NCBI RefSeq assembly: GCF_004101865.1
Contig: NZ_CP026118.1
Location: 496,001-560,000 of the forward strand
Length of the DNA: 64,000 bases
Direction of reading: 5' to 3'
Origin: Halobacillus litoralis
Lineage (GTDB): Bacteria > Bacillota > Bacilli > Bacillales > Halobacillaceae
Of the stretch, positions 27,031 through 37,023 are shown one piece after another (the first letter of the stretch is position 1; each line of letters starts with the position of its first letter). Below the pieces are notes generated by a model, which saw only the letters and a list, made by a program, of their open reading frames with translations, was not told where the DNA came from and ran no database searches. The translations under genes were made by a program, and so were the position numbers.

Positions 27031-28149
27031 TCAGAGTTCGCGCAACGTCTGTTCCACAATATCCACGCCGACGACAAGGGCCTTTTCATCTGGCTTTAAT
27101 GTTGATTGATGCAATCCCGCTTCGGAATCAACCCCAAGCCAAAACATGAAACCAGGGATTTCCCTAAGCATATACCCGAAGTCCTCTCCTGTCATCGCCA
27201 TCTTCGCCTCTTGAAAATTGTATGGTGTCCTTTCCATGATTCTTTTAAAAAGCTGGACATGTGTCTCTTCATTGAACACTTGATGATAATTCGAACCATA
27301 GTCAATGGCGATTTCGCAATCATCGGCGATTTCAAACCCTTTTGCAATCTTTTCTATTTCCATCTTCACTTTATCCATTGCATCAGGAGAAAGGCTACGC
27401 ACTGTCCCTTCTAGCCTGGCATTTTGAGAAATGATGTTCTGCACAGTACCCGCTTCTATTTTCCCTACAGTGATAACAGCACTGTCGAGCGGGTCGACTC
27501 TGCGCGCTACGATTTGCTGCAAGTGCGTAACGAATGAACTTGCCGTCACAACCATATCATGTGTCAAATGAGGAAAAGCTGCATGCCCGCCGACACCTGT
27601 AAAATCGATGAACAATTCGCTCGTATTGGCAAAGAGCAAACCCGGTTTTGATGAAACCGTACCAACGGGTAAGTCTGGCGCAATATGAAGACCGAAAATG
27701 ACATCCGGGCGGAAATGCTCCATCATTTCAGACTCCAGCATAGGTTCTGCTCCACCTGGCCCTTCTTCTGCCGGTTGGAAAATAAACACAACATCATCAT
27801 CTGCCGGATCCGCAGCTAAACGCGTCAGCGCGCCCAGTGCGATCGTCATGTGAAAATCATGCCCGCAAGCGTGCATCCGCCCTTCATGTGTCGAAGAAAA
27901 AGGAAAACCCGTTTCTTCTTTTAATGGCAGTCCGTCGATATCTGCGCGATATCCCACAGTCTTGTCCCCGTTCTCTCCTTTCACACGAACAAAAATCCCT
28001 GTTTTCCATGTCTCTACAGTCAAAGATTCCTGAGGCAATGCTGCGATATAGTCTAATAGATATTGTTGTGTTTTGAATTCCTCAAAACCAAGTTCAGGGA
28101 TTTTGTGCAAATCCCGTCTGATGGATGTCAATCTTTCCTGCTGCATCAT
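27031..28149 (-). CDS. dapL: N-acetyldiaminopimelate deacetylase
   Basis: M20-family metallohydrolase of the acetyl branch of lysine/meso-diaminopimelate synthesis; releases acetate from N-acetyl-LL-diaminopimelate. 372 residues with the metal site motifs HACGHDFHM (near residue 93), [12 protein letters not shown] and the dimerisation domain in the middle. The ATGATG start at 28149 follows AAGGAGG. Follows dapH on the same strand, separated by a hairpin and two repeats; equals B. subtilis ykuR. Confidence 0.92.
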   Translation of the reverse strand: MMQQERLTSIRRDLHKIPELGFEEFKTQQYLLDYIAALPQESLTVETWKTGIFVRVKGENGDKTVGYRADIDGLPLKEETGFPFSSTHEGRMHACGHDFHMTIALGALTRLAADPADDDVVFIFQPAEEGPGGAEPMLESEMMEHFRPDVIFGLHIAPDLPVGTVSSKPGLLFANTSELFIDFTGVGGHAAFPHLTHDMVVTASSFVTHLQQIVARRVDPLDSAVITVGKIEAGTVQNIISQNARLEGTVRSLSPDAMDKVKMEIEKIAKGFEIADDCEIAIDYGSNYHQVFNEETHVQLFKRIMERTPYNFQEAKMAMTGEDFGYMLREIPGFMFWLGVDSEAGLHQSTLKPDEKALVVGVDIVEQTLREL

Positions 28150-28162
28150 GATTCCTCCTTAG

Positions 28163-28195
28163 AAGAAGGGCCTTGCTGTCTGCAGCAAGGCCCTT
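28163..28195. terminator. Hairpin between dapH and dapL
   Basis: AGGGCCTTGCTG pairs with CAGCAAGGCCCT (12 bp; TCTG loop region). The T-run is weak on the minus strand, so partial termination or mRNA stabilisation are both possible. Confidence 0.55.
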
Positions 28196-28245
28196 TCGGC
28201 TATTATTCCCGTTTCGTACGTTTCTTTTAATGGTGCTATTTATTG

Positions 28246-28430
28246 AAACCGCCACTTCAAGCGTTTGCTTATGCTTGTCGGAGCTTTCAAGGCGCATACG
28301 CTTTTCATTTTGATCCAGCTTCTGCGCCTAGCTCCTCGGGGTCATAAGCAAGCCCCTTGCTGTGGCATAAAACCGCCACTTCAAGCGTTTGCTTATGCCT
28401 GTCGGAGCTTTCGAGGCGCATACGCTTTTC
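28246..28430 (-). repeat. Family A repeats in minus orientation, one complete and one partial
   Basis: Two divergent units read on the minus strand as AGCGTATGCGCC...TAGGCGCAGAAGCTGGAT, with inner arms CATAAGCAAACGCTTGAAGTGGCGG, cited here as CATAAGCAAACGC. The complete unit begins immediately after the dapH stop codon. Confidence 0.8.
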
Positions 28431-29150
28431 TTAATTATCCAATTTTCGTAATTCTTGTTTGATTTCTGTTTTTGATTTTGTTTGGTCGTCGATTTTTTTG
28501 ATCACTTTCGCTGGGGTTCCTGCTACCAGGGTGTTCGCTGGTACGTCTGCTGTGACGATGGAGCCTGCAGCGACTACAGATCCTTCGCCGACAGTCACGC
28601 CTTCCAATACGACCGCATTCGCTCCGATTACGACCCCGTCTTCAATCACGACTGGGCTGGCAGAAGGCGGTTCAATCACACCGGCTAATACGGCACCAGC
28701 ACCTATGTGGCAGTTCTTCCCTACAGTTGCGCGGCCACCAAGGACGACGTTCATATCAATCATCGTCCCTTCGCCGACAACAGAACCGATATTGATCATT
28801 GCACCTAGCATAATGACCGCGCCATCTCCGATTTCAACCTGATCACGGATGATTGCACCTGGTTCAATGCGGGCATTCACTTTCTTCAAATCAAGCAAAG
28901 GAATCGCTGAATTACGACGGTCATTCTCAAGCACGTAATCATCGATCTCGTTCTGATATTTTTCTAAAAGAGGCTGAATCACTTTCCACTCTCCGAAGAT
29001 CACACCAGAATTTTCGGATAAGAAATCTTGTACTTGTTCACCGAAATCAAGGTTCTCCAAGTTTTCCCCTTTGAGATAAACTTTGACCGGGGTCGATTTT
29101 TCACTATTTGAAATAAATGAAATGATTTCATTTGCGTCCATTTGCTTCAT
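28431..29150 (-). CDS. dapH: Tetrahydrodipicolinate N-acetyltransferase
   Basis: Transfers acetyl from acetyl-CoA to tetrahydrodipicolinate, first committed step of the acetyl lysine branch. 239 residues; N-terminal alpha domain, then from about residue 95 a left-handed beta-helix of hexapeptide repeats ([20 protein letters not shown] and similar). The ATG at 29150 follows GGAGG by 8 nt. Works with PatA (44917-46071) and DapL. Confidence 0.94.
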   Translation of the reverse strand: MKQMDANEIISFISNSEKSTPVKVYLKGENLENLDFGEQVQDFLSENSGVIFGEWKVIQPLLEKYQNEIDDYVLENDRRNSAIPLLDLKKVNARIEPGAIIRDQVEIGDGAVIMLGAMINIGSVVGEGTMIDMNVVLGGRATVGKNCHIGAGAVLAGVIEPPSASPVVIEDGVVIGANAVVLEGVTVGEGSVVAAGSIVTADVPANTLVAGTPAKVIKKIDDQTKSKTEIKQELRKLDN

Positions 29151-29212
29151 TGCGTTCTCCTCCTTTATGTATATCTTTCCTCCTTTACTTTATCAAAGCA
29201 AGGATAGGTTTA

Positions 29213-30685
29213 TCAATCTTCTTTTTTAGGAAGTTGCAGAATTAGCAGAAAACTCAGGACAGCTAAAGAGAATAATCCAATATAGACAAGCTGCAAGCCA
29301 CTGGTGAGGCCGTTTTGAAGCACCTGCAATTCTTGCGGACCTAATGCCTGCCTGCTTTCTGCTCTTAACAGGGCATTGGTGGAGTCGACATCAAAAGATG
29401 CTGGAAGGCTTGAGTTTTCGATTGCTCTTGCGATTCGACTATTGAGGAGGCCTCCGAGCAAAGCCGCTCCGATGGCACTACCAATTGTACGCATGAACAT
29501 ATTCGTCGCCGTTGCGATGCCACGTTTTTTCCATGTCACACTATTCTGGATGGAAACGATGAAAGATGTCGTCGAAAGTCCCATGCCGATACCGATGAAC
29601 AACGAACCGAGAGCCGCAAACCAAGGTCCTTTTTCCGGAGTCAATATAGAAAAAAGACCACTTCCGATCATGAGGGAAATCCCACCTGACAATGCAGTCG
29701 GCCGAAAGCCGATTTTCAAAATAAGACGGCCGGCTACCGTTGCTGCAATGGGCCAGCCGATCGACATCGTTGTAAGTGTAAAGCCAGCCACTGTCGCAGA
29801 TTCCTCCATCACCCCTTGTACAAAAGCGGGCAAATAACTGCTCACACCAATCAAGATCATCCCTGTGGTTAAAGATGTCAAATTAGCAAATCGGATGGAA
29901 CGGATATTCCATAAGTCCATCGGCATCATTGGATCAGCTGCCTGACGCTCATGGAAAAAGAAGATGATCGCCCCTGCCAAGCTGACTGTGATCATTGAAG
30001 CCATTGTCCAGGATGCCCAAGGGATACCGACACCACCTTCGACAAGAATGATCATCATGGTACTTACCGTTGTGACTACCCATAAAGAACCAGCAATATC
30101 GACAGAGCGTTTTTCCTTGGATACGTCCTCTTTGAAAAAAAGGAGAATACCCGTTAAGGCTAGCAGTCCTAAGGGAACATTCATCCAGAAGACATAAGGC
30201 CAGCTCAGAACATCTACGAAAAAACCGCCTAATGCCGGACCAGTCACTGCAGAAATTCCCCACACACTTGATAAATAACCTTGTATTTTCGCTCGTTCTT
30301 CCTTTGTATATAAATCACCGACAATCGTCGTTGCAATAGGCATGAGAGCCCCGGCGCCGAGCCCCTGGATGAGCCTTGCGCCAATCAATACTTCCATCGA
30401 TGGAGCTAAAGCGCATAGCATTGCACCTGCCAGGAACAAGCTGATTCCAATCATGAAAATCGGCTTCCGCCCGAACACATCTGACAACCTGCCGAACATT
30501 AATACAGTTGCAGCATTTGTCAATAAGTACGCAGAAAAAACCCAGCTATACAGGCTGAATCCACCTAAGTCAGAGACGATACTCGGCATGGCTGTCGAAA
30601 CGATTGTCGCTTCAATAGCTGCCAAAAACATGGCGAGCATGATTGAGCCTAACACAAGCCAACGTCTGTGTTTGTATGATTGCAT
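29213..30685 (-). CDS. MFS drug:H+ antiporter, EmrB/QacA-type (14 membrane segments)
   Basis: 490-residue major facilitator with about 14 hydrophobic segments. The first helix LAMFLAAIEATIVSTAMPSI contains the DHA2 family motif with an acidic residue, and GRLSDVFGRKP is the family loop 2-3 motif. Expected to export drugs or dyes by proton antiport; substrate unknown. The ATG at 30685 after GAAGGTG avoids an implausible N-terminal extension. Sits between dapH and darB. Confidence 0.85.
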   Translation of the reverse strand: MQSYKHRRWLVLGSIMLAMFLAAIEATIVSTAMPSIVSDLGGFSLYSWVFSAYLLTNAATVLMFGRLSDVFGRKPIFMIGISLFLAGAMLCALAPSMEVLIGARLIQGLGAGALMPIATTIVGDLYTKEERAKIQGYLSSVWGISAVTGPALGGFFVDVLSWPYVFWMNVPLGLLALTGILLFFKEDVSKEKRSVDIAGSLWVVTTVSTMMIILVEGGVGIPWASWTMASMITVSLAGAIIFFFHERQAADPMMPMDLWNIRSIRFANLTSLTTGMILIGVSSYLPAFVQGVMEESATVAGFTLTTMSIGWPIAATVAGRLILKIGFRPTALSGGISLMIGSGLFSILTPEKGPWFAALGSLFIGIGMGLSTTSFIVSIQNSVTWKKRGIATATNMFMRTIGSAIGAALLGGLLNSRIARAIENSSLPASFDVDSTNALLRAESRQALGPQELQVLQNGLTSGLQLVYIGLFSLAVLSFLLILQLPKKED

Positions 30686-30750
30686 ATGTATGTTCACCTT
30701 CAATACAAAAATAGATGACACCTTAGAGATGCCATCTATTCTACATAATA

Positions 30751-31224
30751 TTATAGAGTCGTTTCAGTCATTGTATGTTTTAACGTTTCGTGATAGTGCT
30801 TACTGAACTGTTTAAGAATTGTACGACGTGTCACAATGCCGTCAAACTCACCTTCAGGGTTCGTCACGCAAACAAAGGGATAATCAATCAACTTGTGCAT
30901 CGCATCAATCATGTTGTCATCCAACTGTAGACAAGGAACTTCATTGTCCATCACTTCACTGACTGTAATCTCTGATAAACGATTTAATTCAAACTCCTCG
31001 ATACCTAACGTTTCTTCCAAAATTTTCGTCTTGCTTATGACACCCTGGAATTTAAATCTGGGATCAAGAACTGGCACTGCTGAATAACCTGACTTAACAA
31101 GGACTAACAGAGCATGTTCCAATGGATTACCGACTTGCACATGGGCTACTTTCTCCGAAGGGATCATAAGTTCTGAAACGAGAGGAATCCTTAATGCTTC
31201 TTTTTCTAAACTTACCATTTTCAT
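30751..31224 (-). CDS. darB: Cyclic di-AMP-binding CBS protein DarB (YkuL)
   Basis: 157 residues made of two CBS domains (about 15-75 and 85-145). In B. subtilis the homologue binds cyclic di-AMP and, when free, stimulates the stringent-response enzyme Rel and pyruvate carboxylase. The segment KVAHVQVGNPLEHALLVL closely resembles B. subtilis YkuL. The ATG at 31224 follows AAGGAG. Its presence next to Ktr components in this window fits K+-linked cyclic-di-AMP signalling. Confidence 0.88.
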   Translation of the reverse strand: MKMVSLEKEALRIPLVSELMIPSEKVAHVQVGNPLEHALLVLVKSGYSAVPVLDPRFKFQGVISKTKILEETLGIEEFELNRLSEITVSEVMDNEVPCLQLDDNMIDAMHKLIDYPFVCVTNPEGEFDGIVTRRTILKQFSKHYHETLKHTMTETTL

Positions 31225-31475
31225 GTTCACTCCTTTTTCCAAACACATCTGAAGGAACAGAAAGAGACGCTATTTGGAAACACTACTTATTCTATCATAC
31301 ATTTTCAGGAATCTCGAATCGCATTTCCCGACATTTCTCTCTCTGGCGCTCTCAGACGAAATACTTATACCCCCGTTCCAGTGCAACCCAAACCATTAAT
31401 TTGCACTTAACTTTATAATTATTCTGCAGGGGCGTATAATGAACGTATCAGTAAGTATTGGGGTTGAAAAAATTG

Positions 31476-32114
31476 ATGACACACACCTTCTCGAAGCGCG
31501 AGGAAATAGCCAATGCCATCACTCATGGGATCGGGGCCATCCTCAGTATCGCCATGCTTGTCCTGCTTATCGTTTTCGCCAGTTTCGGTGGAAACGCATG
31601 GCACATTACAAGCGTGACAATCTACGGAATTACGATGCTGGTACTCTATGTTTCTTCGACACTCGTCCATAGTTTTCCTGCCGGGAAGGCGAAAGACCTC
31701 TTCGAAATCTTCGACCATTCGGCGATTTACTTGTTCATTGCAGGAACCTATACACCTATTCTGCTGGTTCCATTACGCGGCACCCTTGGTTGGACGCTTT
31801 TCGGAACAGTTTGGGGCATAGCTGTCCTAGGTATCCTCTTCAAAATGTTTTTCGTTAAGAAATTCGTCGTCATGTCCACCGTTTTTTATGTATTAATGGG
31901 CTGGTTGATCGTGCTTGCATGGGGACCTTTGACAGCACAGGTACCTGCAGCCGGTATCACTTATCTCGTCGTTGGGGGAGTCATGTATTCCATCGGGGCG
32001 ATCTTTTATGTCTGGCGCAGCTTCAAGTACCATCATATGGTTTGGCACTTGTTCGTGCTTGGCGGTTCAATTCTCCATTTTTTCTCCATCTTCTTTTATA
32101 TTGTCGGGTATTGA
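31476..32114 (+). CDS. Hemolysin III family membrane protein (TrhA/YplQ-like)
   Basis: About 212 residues, seven hydrophobic segments, with family motifs REEIANAITHGIGAILS, STLVHSF, FDHSAIYLFIAGTYTP and the C-terminal HHMVWHLFVLGGSILHF, carrying the conserved His of the PAQR/hemolysin III superfamily. Role in membrane-lipid homeostasis is suggested for the family. The start is uncertain: ATG 31476 is used; in-frame TTG codons at 31458, 31464 and 31473 are possible. A TATAAT lies 36 bp upstream. Confidence 0.85.
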   Translation: MTHTFSKREEIANAITHGIGAILSIAMLVLLIVFASFGGNAWHITSVTIYGITMLVLYVSSTLVHSFPAGKAKDLFEIFDHSAIYLFIAGTYTPILLVPLRGTLGWTLFGTVWGIAVLGILFKMFFVKKFVVMSTVFYVLMGWLIVLAWGPLTAQVPAAGITYLVVGGVMYSIGAIFYVWRSFKYHHMVWHLFVLGGSILHFFSIFFYIVGY

Positions 32115-32161
32115 CCCTTATAATTAGTCAGCTCGAGATCTCGAGAGTCTCAATTGAATCG

Positions 32162-32198
32162 AAAAAGCCGTCCTGAAATTATTCAGGACGGCTTTTTT
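32162..32198 (+). terminator. Terminator downstream of the hemolysin III-type gene
   Basis: AAAAAGCCGTCCTGAA pairs with TTCAGGACGGCTTTTTT; strong stem and T-run. Confidence 0.95.
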
Positions 32199-32284
32199 CT
32201 GCTCCTTGCTATTGGTACCCCCGTCATTGGATTCAATGGCAGGTTTGTAGAATGCGATGTGACCATGTGGCTGGCTTTTGTTTA

Positions 32285-32898
32285 GCCTCTGTTAAATTTT
32301 AGTGTTGATTTTTGATATAAGCTCCCTTTTGTGTAAGACTCAGTTTCGAGACTTTAGTGGGAGTTTAGGGGCTGCGGGAAAAGGTTCGCGTTCCATGGGG
32401 CGGGCGCTGAGCCTCCTCGGACTTAAAGTCCTGTGGGGTCTCAGCTGTCCCGCACATCCCATAGGAGTCTCACCGTTTCCCTCCGCCCCTTTACCATATG
32501 GGGTTCTCGAAACGACTTCTGGAATAAGCATCTATGAGCTTAAGGGAAGTAGAGGATTGACAATTCCAAGGAAGGTATTCTGATCAAGAGAGCTTGATAT
32601 AAAGCATTTTACGACTATAACACAAGGATAGAGAAGACAATCCCCCTGAGTAAGGGGGTTCGTTTCTCACATATATCAGAATGGGTTGGTGGGGAAGCTG
32701 CGAGACTCCCGTGGGAGAAGGAGATAGGCGAGATCCCGCAGGGCGATAGTCCCGAGGAAGCTCGCCAGGTCCCCCACAGGAAAGCGAGTAGCTTCCTCAC
32801 CAACCCTGAAGCTCAACATGGCAACGAACCTTGATTATCTCGAAATCGTCTATTCAAGAATCCTGCCACATGAAAAATTAACAACTTTTAACAAAGCC
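32285..32898. mobile_element. Family D element, copy 1 (614 bp) with two GC-rich palindromes
   Basis: Left end GCCTCTGTTAAATTTTAGTG, right end complement GGCTTTGTTAAAAGTTGTT. Flanked by TTTGTTTA (32277-32284) and TTTGTTCA (32899-32906), 7 of 8 identical; the right repeat overlaps the copZ stop. Two large palindromes lie inside (about 32370-32510 and 32680-32815), each with GAGACTCC...GCGGGA and AGGAGGCT-type core. No gene inside. Confidence 0.75.
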
Positions 32899-32903
32899 TT
32901 TGT

Positions 32904-33104
32904 TCAAATGACATCATAGCCCTGTTCTTCTACAACTTCTCTCATCTCCACTTTATTCGCCGTTTCTGAGTGAGTAACTTCTACTTTTCCTGTTTCCAAA
33001 TCGACATCGACTTGTTCGACACCATCCACTTCTTTCAATGCCCCATTGACAGCACTCTTACAATGTTCACAAGTCATTCCTTCTACATTCAAAACCGTCT
33101 TCAT
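32904..33104 (-). CDS. copZ: Copper chaperone CopZ
   Basis: 66-residue heavy-metal-associated domain that carries Cu(I) to CopA. The metal site GMTCEHC is at residues 9-15. Start at ATG 33104 after a GGAAG site; the longer in-frame extension would overlap copA. Lies 23 bp downstream of copA in the csoR-copA-copZ operon. A family-D element ends right at its stop codon. Confidence 0.93.
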   Translation of the reverse strand: MKTVLNVEGMTCEHCKSAVNGALKEVDGVEQVDVDLETGKVEVTHSETANKVEMREVVEEQGYDVI

Positions 33105-33127
33105 GAAAAACTTCCTTTCCTTTTTCT

Positions 33128-35533
33128 TTATATTTTCGCTCTCTTCAAACGTAGCGAGTTCGTGACGACACTTACAGAACTGAAGGCCATCGCGGCGCCT
33201 GCAACCCAAGGTGCGAGTAAACCGATGGCAGCTACCGGGATTCCGGCGGTGTTATAAGCAAGTGCCCAGAACAAGTTTTGACGGATATTCTGCATTGTTT
33301 TACGGCTTAAACCGATCGCCTTGCTTAAATGGGCTAAGTCGCCGCCGACTAAGGTAATATCTGCCGTTTCGATGGCCACATCTGACCCTGTTCCAATCGC
33401 AATACCTATATCAGCTGTAGCCAGGGACGGGGCATCATTGATTCCATCTCCGACCATGGCGACTTTCTGGCCTTGTTTTTGTAACTCCTTTACTTTTTCC
33501 GCTTTTTCTTCAGGTAACACTTCTGCAAATACACCATCAATGCCTACTTGGCTGGCAATTGCTTCTGCGGTCCGTTTATTATCACCAGTGACCATGAAAA
33601 CTTGTAAGCCAAGATCTTTCAAATGACGAATGGCTTGCTTGGATGTTTCTTTCACTGTATCCGCAACAGCTATATACCCTTCAAGCTGACCTTCAACAGC
33701 TATATACATCGCTGTTTTTCCTTCTTCTTCAAGCCCTGAGATGACTTCTTCATAATCTTCCCAGGTGATTTTTTCACGGTCCATCAATTTTCTTGTGCCG
33801 ATATCTATACGTTTTCCATCTATAGCTGCTTTAATGCCATACCCTGGAATTGCTTCAAAATCAGTGGTCCCTTCCACCTGAACACCCTGGCTGTCTCCGT
33901 ACTGCACAATCGCTTCTGCTAAAGGGTGCTCAGAAGGATTCTCGGCAGCTACTACCTTAGCAAGGAGCTCTTTTTCCTGCCCGTTTACCGCAACGAAATC
34001 CGTCACTTCGGGTTTTCCTTTCGTCACAGTTCCCGTTTTGTCTAATAGTATCGTCGTCAATCGATGGGTGCCTTCTAAATATTCGCCGCCTTTGAATAAA
34101 ATCCCCTGCTCTGCTCCTTTGCCTGTACCGACCATAATCGATGTCGGAGTAGCGAGACCGAGGGCACAAGGACAAGCGATGACAAGAACCGCAATTGCTG
34201 CCTCAAGTGCAGGGGGCAGCTCACCTGGTGCCACAAAGATATACCAGATAAGAAATGTCACCACCGCGATCCCTACCACAATAGGAACAAATATTCCTGA
34301 AATAGTATCAGCAGTCCGCTGGATCGGTGCTTTGGAACCTTGCGCCTCTTCAACGATTTTCACAATTCCGGAAAGTGCGGTATCTTTGCCGACGCGTTCT
34401 GCTTCCATCCGAATGGTTCCGTTCTTATTAAGGGTAGCACCAATGACCGGCTCGCCTGCTTGTTTCTCTACCGGAATCGATTCACCTGTGATCATTGATT
34501 CATCCACAGAGGTTTTTCCGCTTAAAATCGAACCGTCAACAGGGATTTTCTCTCCTGGTTTGACGAGAATTTCATCACCGACTTGCACCTGGTCGACAGG
34601 TATTTCCTCTTCTTTGCCCTCTCGTATGACAGTTGCTTCTTTAGCCTGTAAATTCAATAACTTCGTCAACGCCGCGGTCGTCCGGCCTTTCGCCAGCGCT
34701 TCAAAAAGCTTACCGACAAGAATCAAGGTGATCAGTACAGCACTCGTTTCAAAATACAACTCGGGCATAATTTCAGGATTCAGCTTCCACCGAATCGCTT
34801 CCACCACACTGTAAAAATATGCCGCCGATGTACCGAGGGCCACGAGCACATCCATATTGGCACTTTTATTAGATAATGCCCGATAAGCTCCATTATAAAA
34901 AGAAGCACCAATATAAAATTGGACAGGTGTCGCTAAAATGAACTGAAACCATGGGTTCATCAACAGGTCCGGCACAGGAACACCGATATCCCACGGCAAG
35001 TGCGCAAACATTGTATAAAGGAGCGGAAGAGACAGAATGGCAGACAACCATAGTTTCCGCTTCTTCTTAGATAGCTCCTCTTCTTTTTGTTCTTTCTGTT
35101 CCTCACGATCTTGTTTGGTCACCGCTTCGTACCCTAACTTTTTCACTTTACCGATGATATCTTCCACACTTAACTTTTCGGGATCGTATTCCACTACTCC
35201 GGCTTCTGTTGCCAGGTTTACGGTCGCCTGGCCAACACCATCCGTTTTATTCAATACCTTTTGAATGCGGCTTGAGCATGCCGAACAAGTCATGCCTTGG
35301 ATGTCCAACTCCACTCGTTCTTTTTGCACCCCATACCCAAGCTTTTCGATTCTGGTCTTAATATGCTCAGGATCGACAAGATGCTCATCGTAACGGACAT
35401 TAGCCTTCTCCATCGCCAGGTTCACATTGGCTTCGACGCCCTCCATTTTGTTCAACACCTTTTCAATACGAGTGGAACATGCGGAGCACGTCATACCGGT
35501 AATACCGACATTCATGTTCTTTAGTTCTGACAC
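33128..35533 (-). CDS. copA: Copper-exporting P1B-type ATPase CopA
   Basis: Exports Cu(I) using ATP. 801 residues: two N-terminal metal-binding domains (GMTCSACS near 14 and 82), membrane helices, actuator motif TGES, the copper-binding CPC in helix 6 ([13 protein letters not shown]), phosphorylation site DKTGTVT, the SEHPLAEA motif of P1B pumps, and GDGINDAP. The GTG at 35533 is chosen because AAGGAGG lies 8 nt upstream. Between csoR and copZ. Confidence 0.96.
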   Translation of the reverse strand: MSELKNMNVGITGMTCSACSTRIEKVLNKMEGVEANVNLAMEKANVRYDEHLVDPEHIKTRIEKLGYGVQKERVELDIQGMTCSACSSRIQKVLNKTDGVGQATVNLATEAGVVEYDPEKLSVEDIIGKVKKLGYEAVTKQDREEQKEQKEEELSKKKRKLWLSAILSLPLLYTMFAHLPWDIGVPVPDLLMNPWFQFILATPVQFYIGASFYNGAYRALSNKSANMDVLVALGTSAAYFYSVVEAIRWKLNPEIMPELYFETSAVLITLILVGKLFEALAKGRTTAALTKLLNLQAKEATVIREGKEEEIPVDQVQVGDEILVKPGEKIPVDGSILSGKTSVDESMITGESIPVEKQAGEPVIGATLNKNGTIRMEAERVGKDTALSGIVKIVEEAQGSKAPIQRTADTISGIFVPIVVGIAVVTFLIWYIFVAPGELPPALEAAIAVLVIACPCALGLATPTSIMVGTGKGAEQGILFKGGEYLEGTHRLTTILLDKTGTVTKGKPEVTDFVAVNGQEKELLAKVVAAENPSEHPLAEAIVQYGDSQGVQVEGTTDFEAIPGYGIKAAIDGKRIDIGTRKLMDREKITWEDYEEVISGLEEEGKTAMYIAVEGQLEGYIAVADTVKETSKQAIRHLKDLGLQVFMVTGDNKRTAEAIASQVGIDGVFAEVLPEEKAEKVKELQKQGQKVAMVGDGINDAPSLATADIGIAIGTGSDVAIETADITLVGGDLAHLSKAIGLSRKTMQNIRQNLFWALAYNTAGIPVAAIGLLAPWVAGAAMAFSSVSVVTNSLRLKRAKI

Positions 35534-35546
35534 TATCAAAACCTCC

Positions 35547-35864
35547 TTACTTGGAGAATTGCTGTACAACTTTCATCAGCTCATCAATCGCCTCTTCGCC
35601 TTCTCCCTTTTTAATCGCATCTGCAACACAATGATGGGTATGGCGTTCTAATAACGAATAACCTACTTTATTCAAAGCATTGTTAATGGCGGAGATTTGG
35701 ACAAGAATATCTACACAATACCGATCGTTTTCCACCATCTTTTGTATCCCTCTCACTTGACCTTCTATACGTTTCAACCGGTTCAGCACAGCTTGCTTCT
35801 CATCTTCTGTTCTTGGCTGTACAGGCTGCTTACCACTGTTTTCAGGTAATGTTTCATTGCTCAT
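35547..35864 (-). CDS. csoR: Copper-sensing repressor CsoR
   Basis: Cu(I)-responsive repressor, 105 residues, all-helical. Metal ligands are present as Cys in NDRYCVDIL and His/Cys in RHTHHC. The second ATG (35864) is chosen because the first directly abuts the ribosome site. First gene of csoR-copA-copZ; an inverted repeat in its own promoter is a likely operator. Confidence 0.94.
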   Translation of the reverse strand: MSNETLPENSGKQPVQPRTEDEKQAVLNRLKRIEGQVRGIQKMVENDRYCVDILVQISAINNALNKVGYSLLERHTHHCVADAIKKGEGEEAIDELMKVVQQFSK

Positions 35865-35886
35865 CGTCATCTTCCTTTCTAATTAG

Positions 35887-35915
35887 AATATACCGGGTAT
35901 AGGTATTTAAATCAA
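35887..35915 (-). promoter_or_regulatory. csoR promoter with embedded CsoR operator
   Basis: Minus strand TTGATT (35915-35910), exactly 17 bp, TATATT (35892-35887). The spacer contains ATACC-N7-GGTAT (35890-35906), an inverted repeat of the CsoR type, so repressor binding would block RNA polymerase directly. Confidence 0.8.
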
Positions 35916-35951
35916 CAAAAATGCTTGATGATTAAACAAAAATCATGTAGT

Positions 35952-35979
35952 TTATCATTTTACATATATGGGGTATAGA
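35952..35979 (+). promoter_or_regulatory. Divergent promoter with a GGGGTAT half-operator
   Basis: TTATCA (35952-35957), 16 bp, TATAGA (35974-35979) ahead of the DUF4396 gene. GGGGTAT (35970-35976), the half-site seen in copper operators, overlaps the -10. No clean left half is visible. Confidence 0.45.
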
Positions 35980-36015
35980 TTAATAAATAGTGAAATTATT
36001 AGTTGAGGTGATAGC

Positions 36016-36672
36016 ATGTTAGTTCTTATATCCTGGATTGCCCTGACGATTGGTTTTTTATCTTCTCTTATCATTATTGTGGATATCAGCCGACATCCTC
36101 AAATGATGAAGGTTATGAATTTCGTCTGGCCGATCAATGGATGGTTTTTCGGCCCCATCGCCCTTTGGACCTATTTTAAATGGGGGAGATTAAAAGCGGA
36201 AAACCTATCGAATGAAGATCATCGTGGAAGACCTGCTAAAGTTTTCGTTTCGACAAGTCACTGTTCAGCAGGGTGTACATTCGGAGATGCCGTCGGGGTT
36301 CCAATTGTAGCACTGACGGGCTTAATGATTGCAGGTTCGACTCTCTTCGCCCATTATACCGTCGAATTCATCCTTGCTTATATATTCGGTATCATTTTTC
36401 AGTTTTATGCGATTTACCCGATGAACAAGGATCTTGGCGTTAGAAGATCGATATGGGCAGCGGTAAAAGCAGATTCAATTTCGCTCATAGCCTTTGAAGT
36501 AGGAATGTTCGGTTGGATGGCCATCGTCCATTTTGTATTGTTCCAAGAACCACCAAAACCAAACGAACCCACCTACTGGTTCATGATGCAAATAGCCATG
36601 CTGTTAGGATTCATCACAAGCTACCCCGCCAACTGGATCCTTGTGAGAAAAGGGATAAAAGAAGAAATGTGA
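36016..36672 (+). CDS. DUF4396 family membrane protein, probable copper-regulon member
   Basis: 218 residues with about six hydrophobic segments; family motifs include WPINGWFFGP, a cytoplasmic or external loop with HCSAGCTFGD, whose Cys/His could bind metal, and a C-terminal TSYPANW. Function unknown. It is divergent from csoR and shares its control region, suggesting a role in copper handling (inference). Ribosome site GAGGTGA before ATG 36016. Confidence 0.75.
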   Translation: MLVLISWIALTIGFLSSLIIIVDISRHPQMMKVMNFVWPINGWFFGPIALWTYFKWGRLKAENLSNEDHRGRPAKVFVSTSHCSAGCTFGDAVGVPIVALTGLMIAGSTLFAHYTVEFILAYIFGIIFQFYAIYPMNKDLGVRRSIWAAVKADSISLIAFEVGMFGWMAIVHFVLFQEPPKPNEPTYWFMMQIAMLLGFITSYPANWILVRKGIKEEM

Positions 36673-36676
36673 ATTC

Positions 36677-36862
36677 AAAAGCGCAAGCGCCTCGAACAGC
36701 CTCGACAAGCTTAAGAACATTAGGCCTGTGGAGCGGTTTTCTTCACAGTAAAGGTATAGAGGAAGTTCGGCTAAAATCACAACATCCTGTTGCAACGCCG
36801 AACGACCCCACATCGTGTGGGGCCAAGACCTCGAGAGGCTAGGCGCTGGAGCGGGACGATGC
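36677..36862 (+). repeat. Family A palindromic repeat with enlarged loop
   Basis: Begins AAAGCGCAAGCGCC 4 bp after the DUF4396 stop and ends TAGGCGCTGGAGCGGGA. The inner part is longer than in other copies and holds ACGACCCCACATCGTGTGGGG-type hairpin, cited as CCCCACA/TGTGGGG. Confidence 0.8.
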
Positions 36863-36913
36863 AAAAGCGCAAGCGGATCCGGTTCGAATAAGACAGTATT
36901 TTTAAATACAATG

Positions 36914-36957
36914 AAAAGAAGCAGAGATCCCTCAAAAAGGGTTCCTGCTTCTTTTAT
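36914..36957. terminator. Bidirectional terminator between the DUF4396 gene and fadH
   Basis: AAAGAAGCAG pairs with CTGCTTCTTT around an inner CCC/GGG stem; A-run and T-run on the two sides. Confidence 0.8.
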
Positions 36958-37023
36958 TTATTCCTCCACTCCAACAATCTGGTACTATCAATTTCTACGC
37001 TGGAAACTCCTATGGCTTATCAA

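Noticed and set aside
28150..28430. Lysine riboswitch between dapH and dapL
   Set aside because: Explained by a simple hairpin and two family-A repeats; no lysine-box features seen and it lies after the first gene.
32302..32583. 93-codon frame inside family-D copy 1
   Set aside because: Lies across the palindrome, with no ribosome site; the corresponding frame in copy 2 is not conserved.
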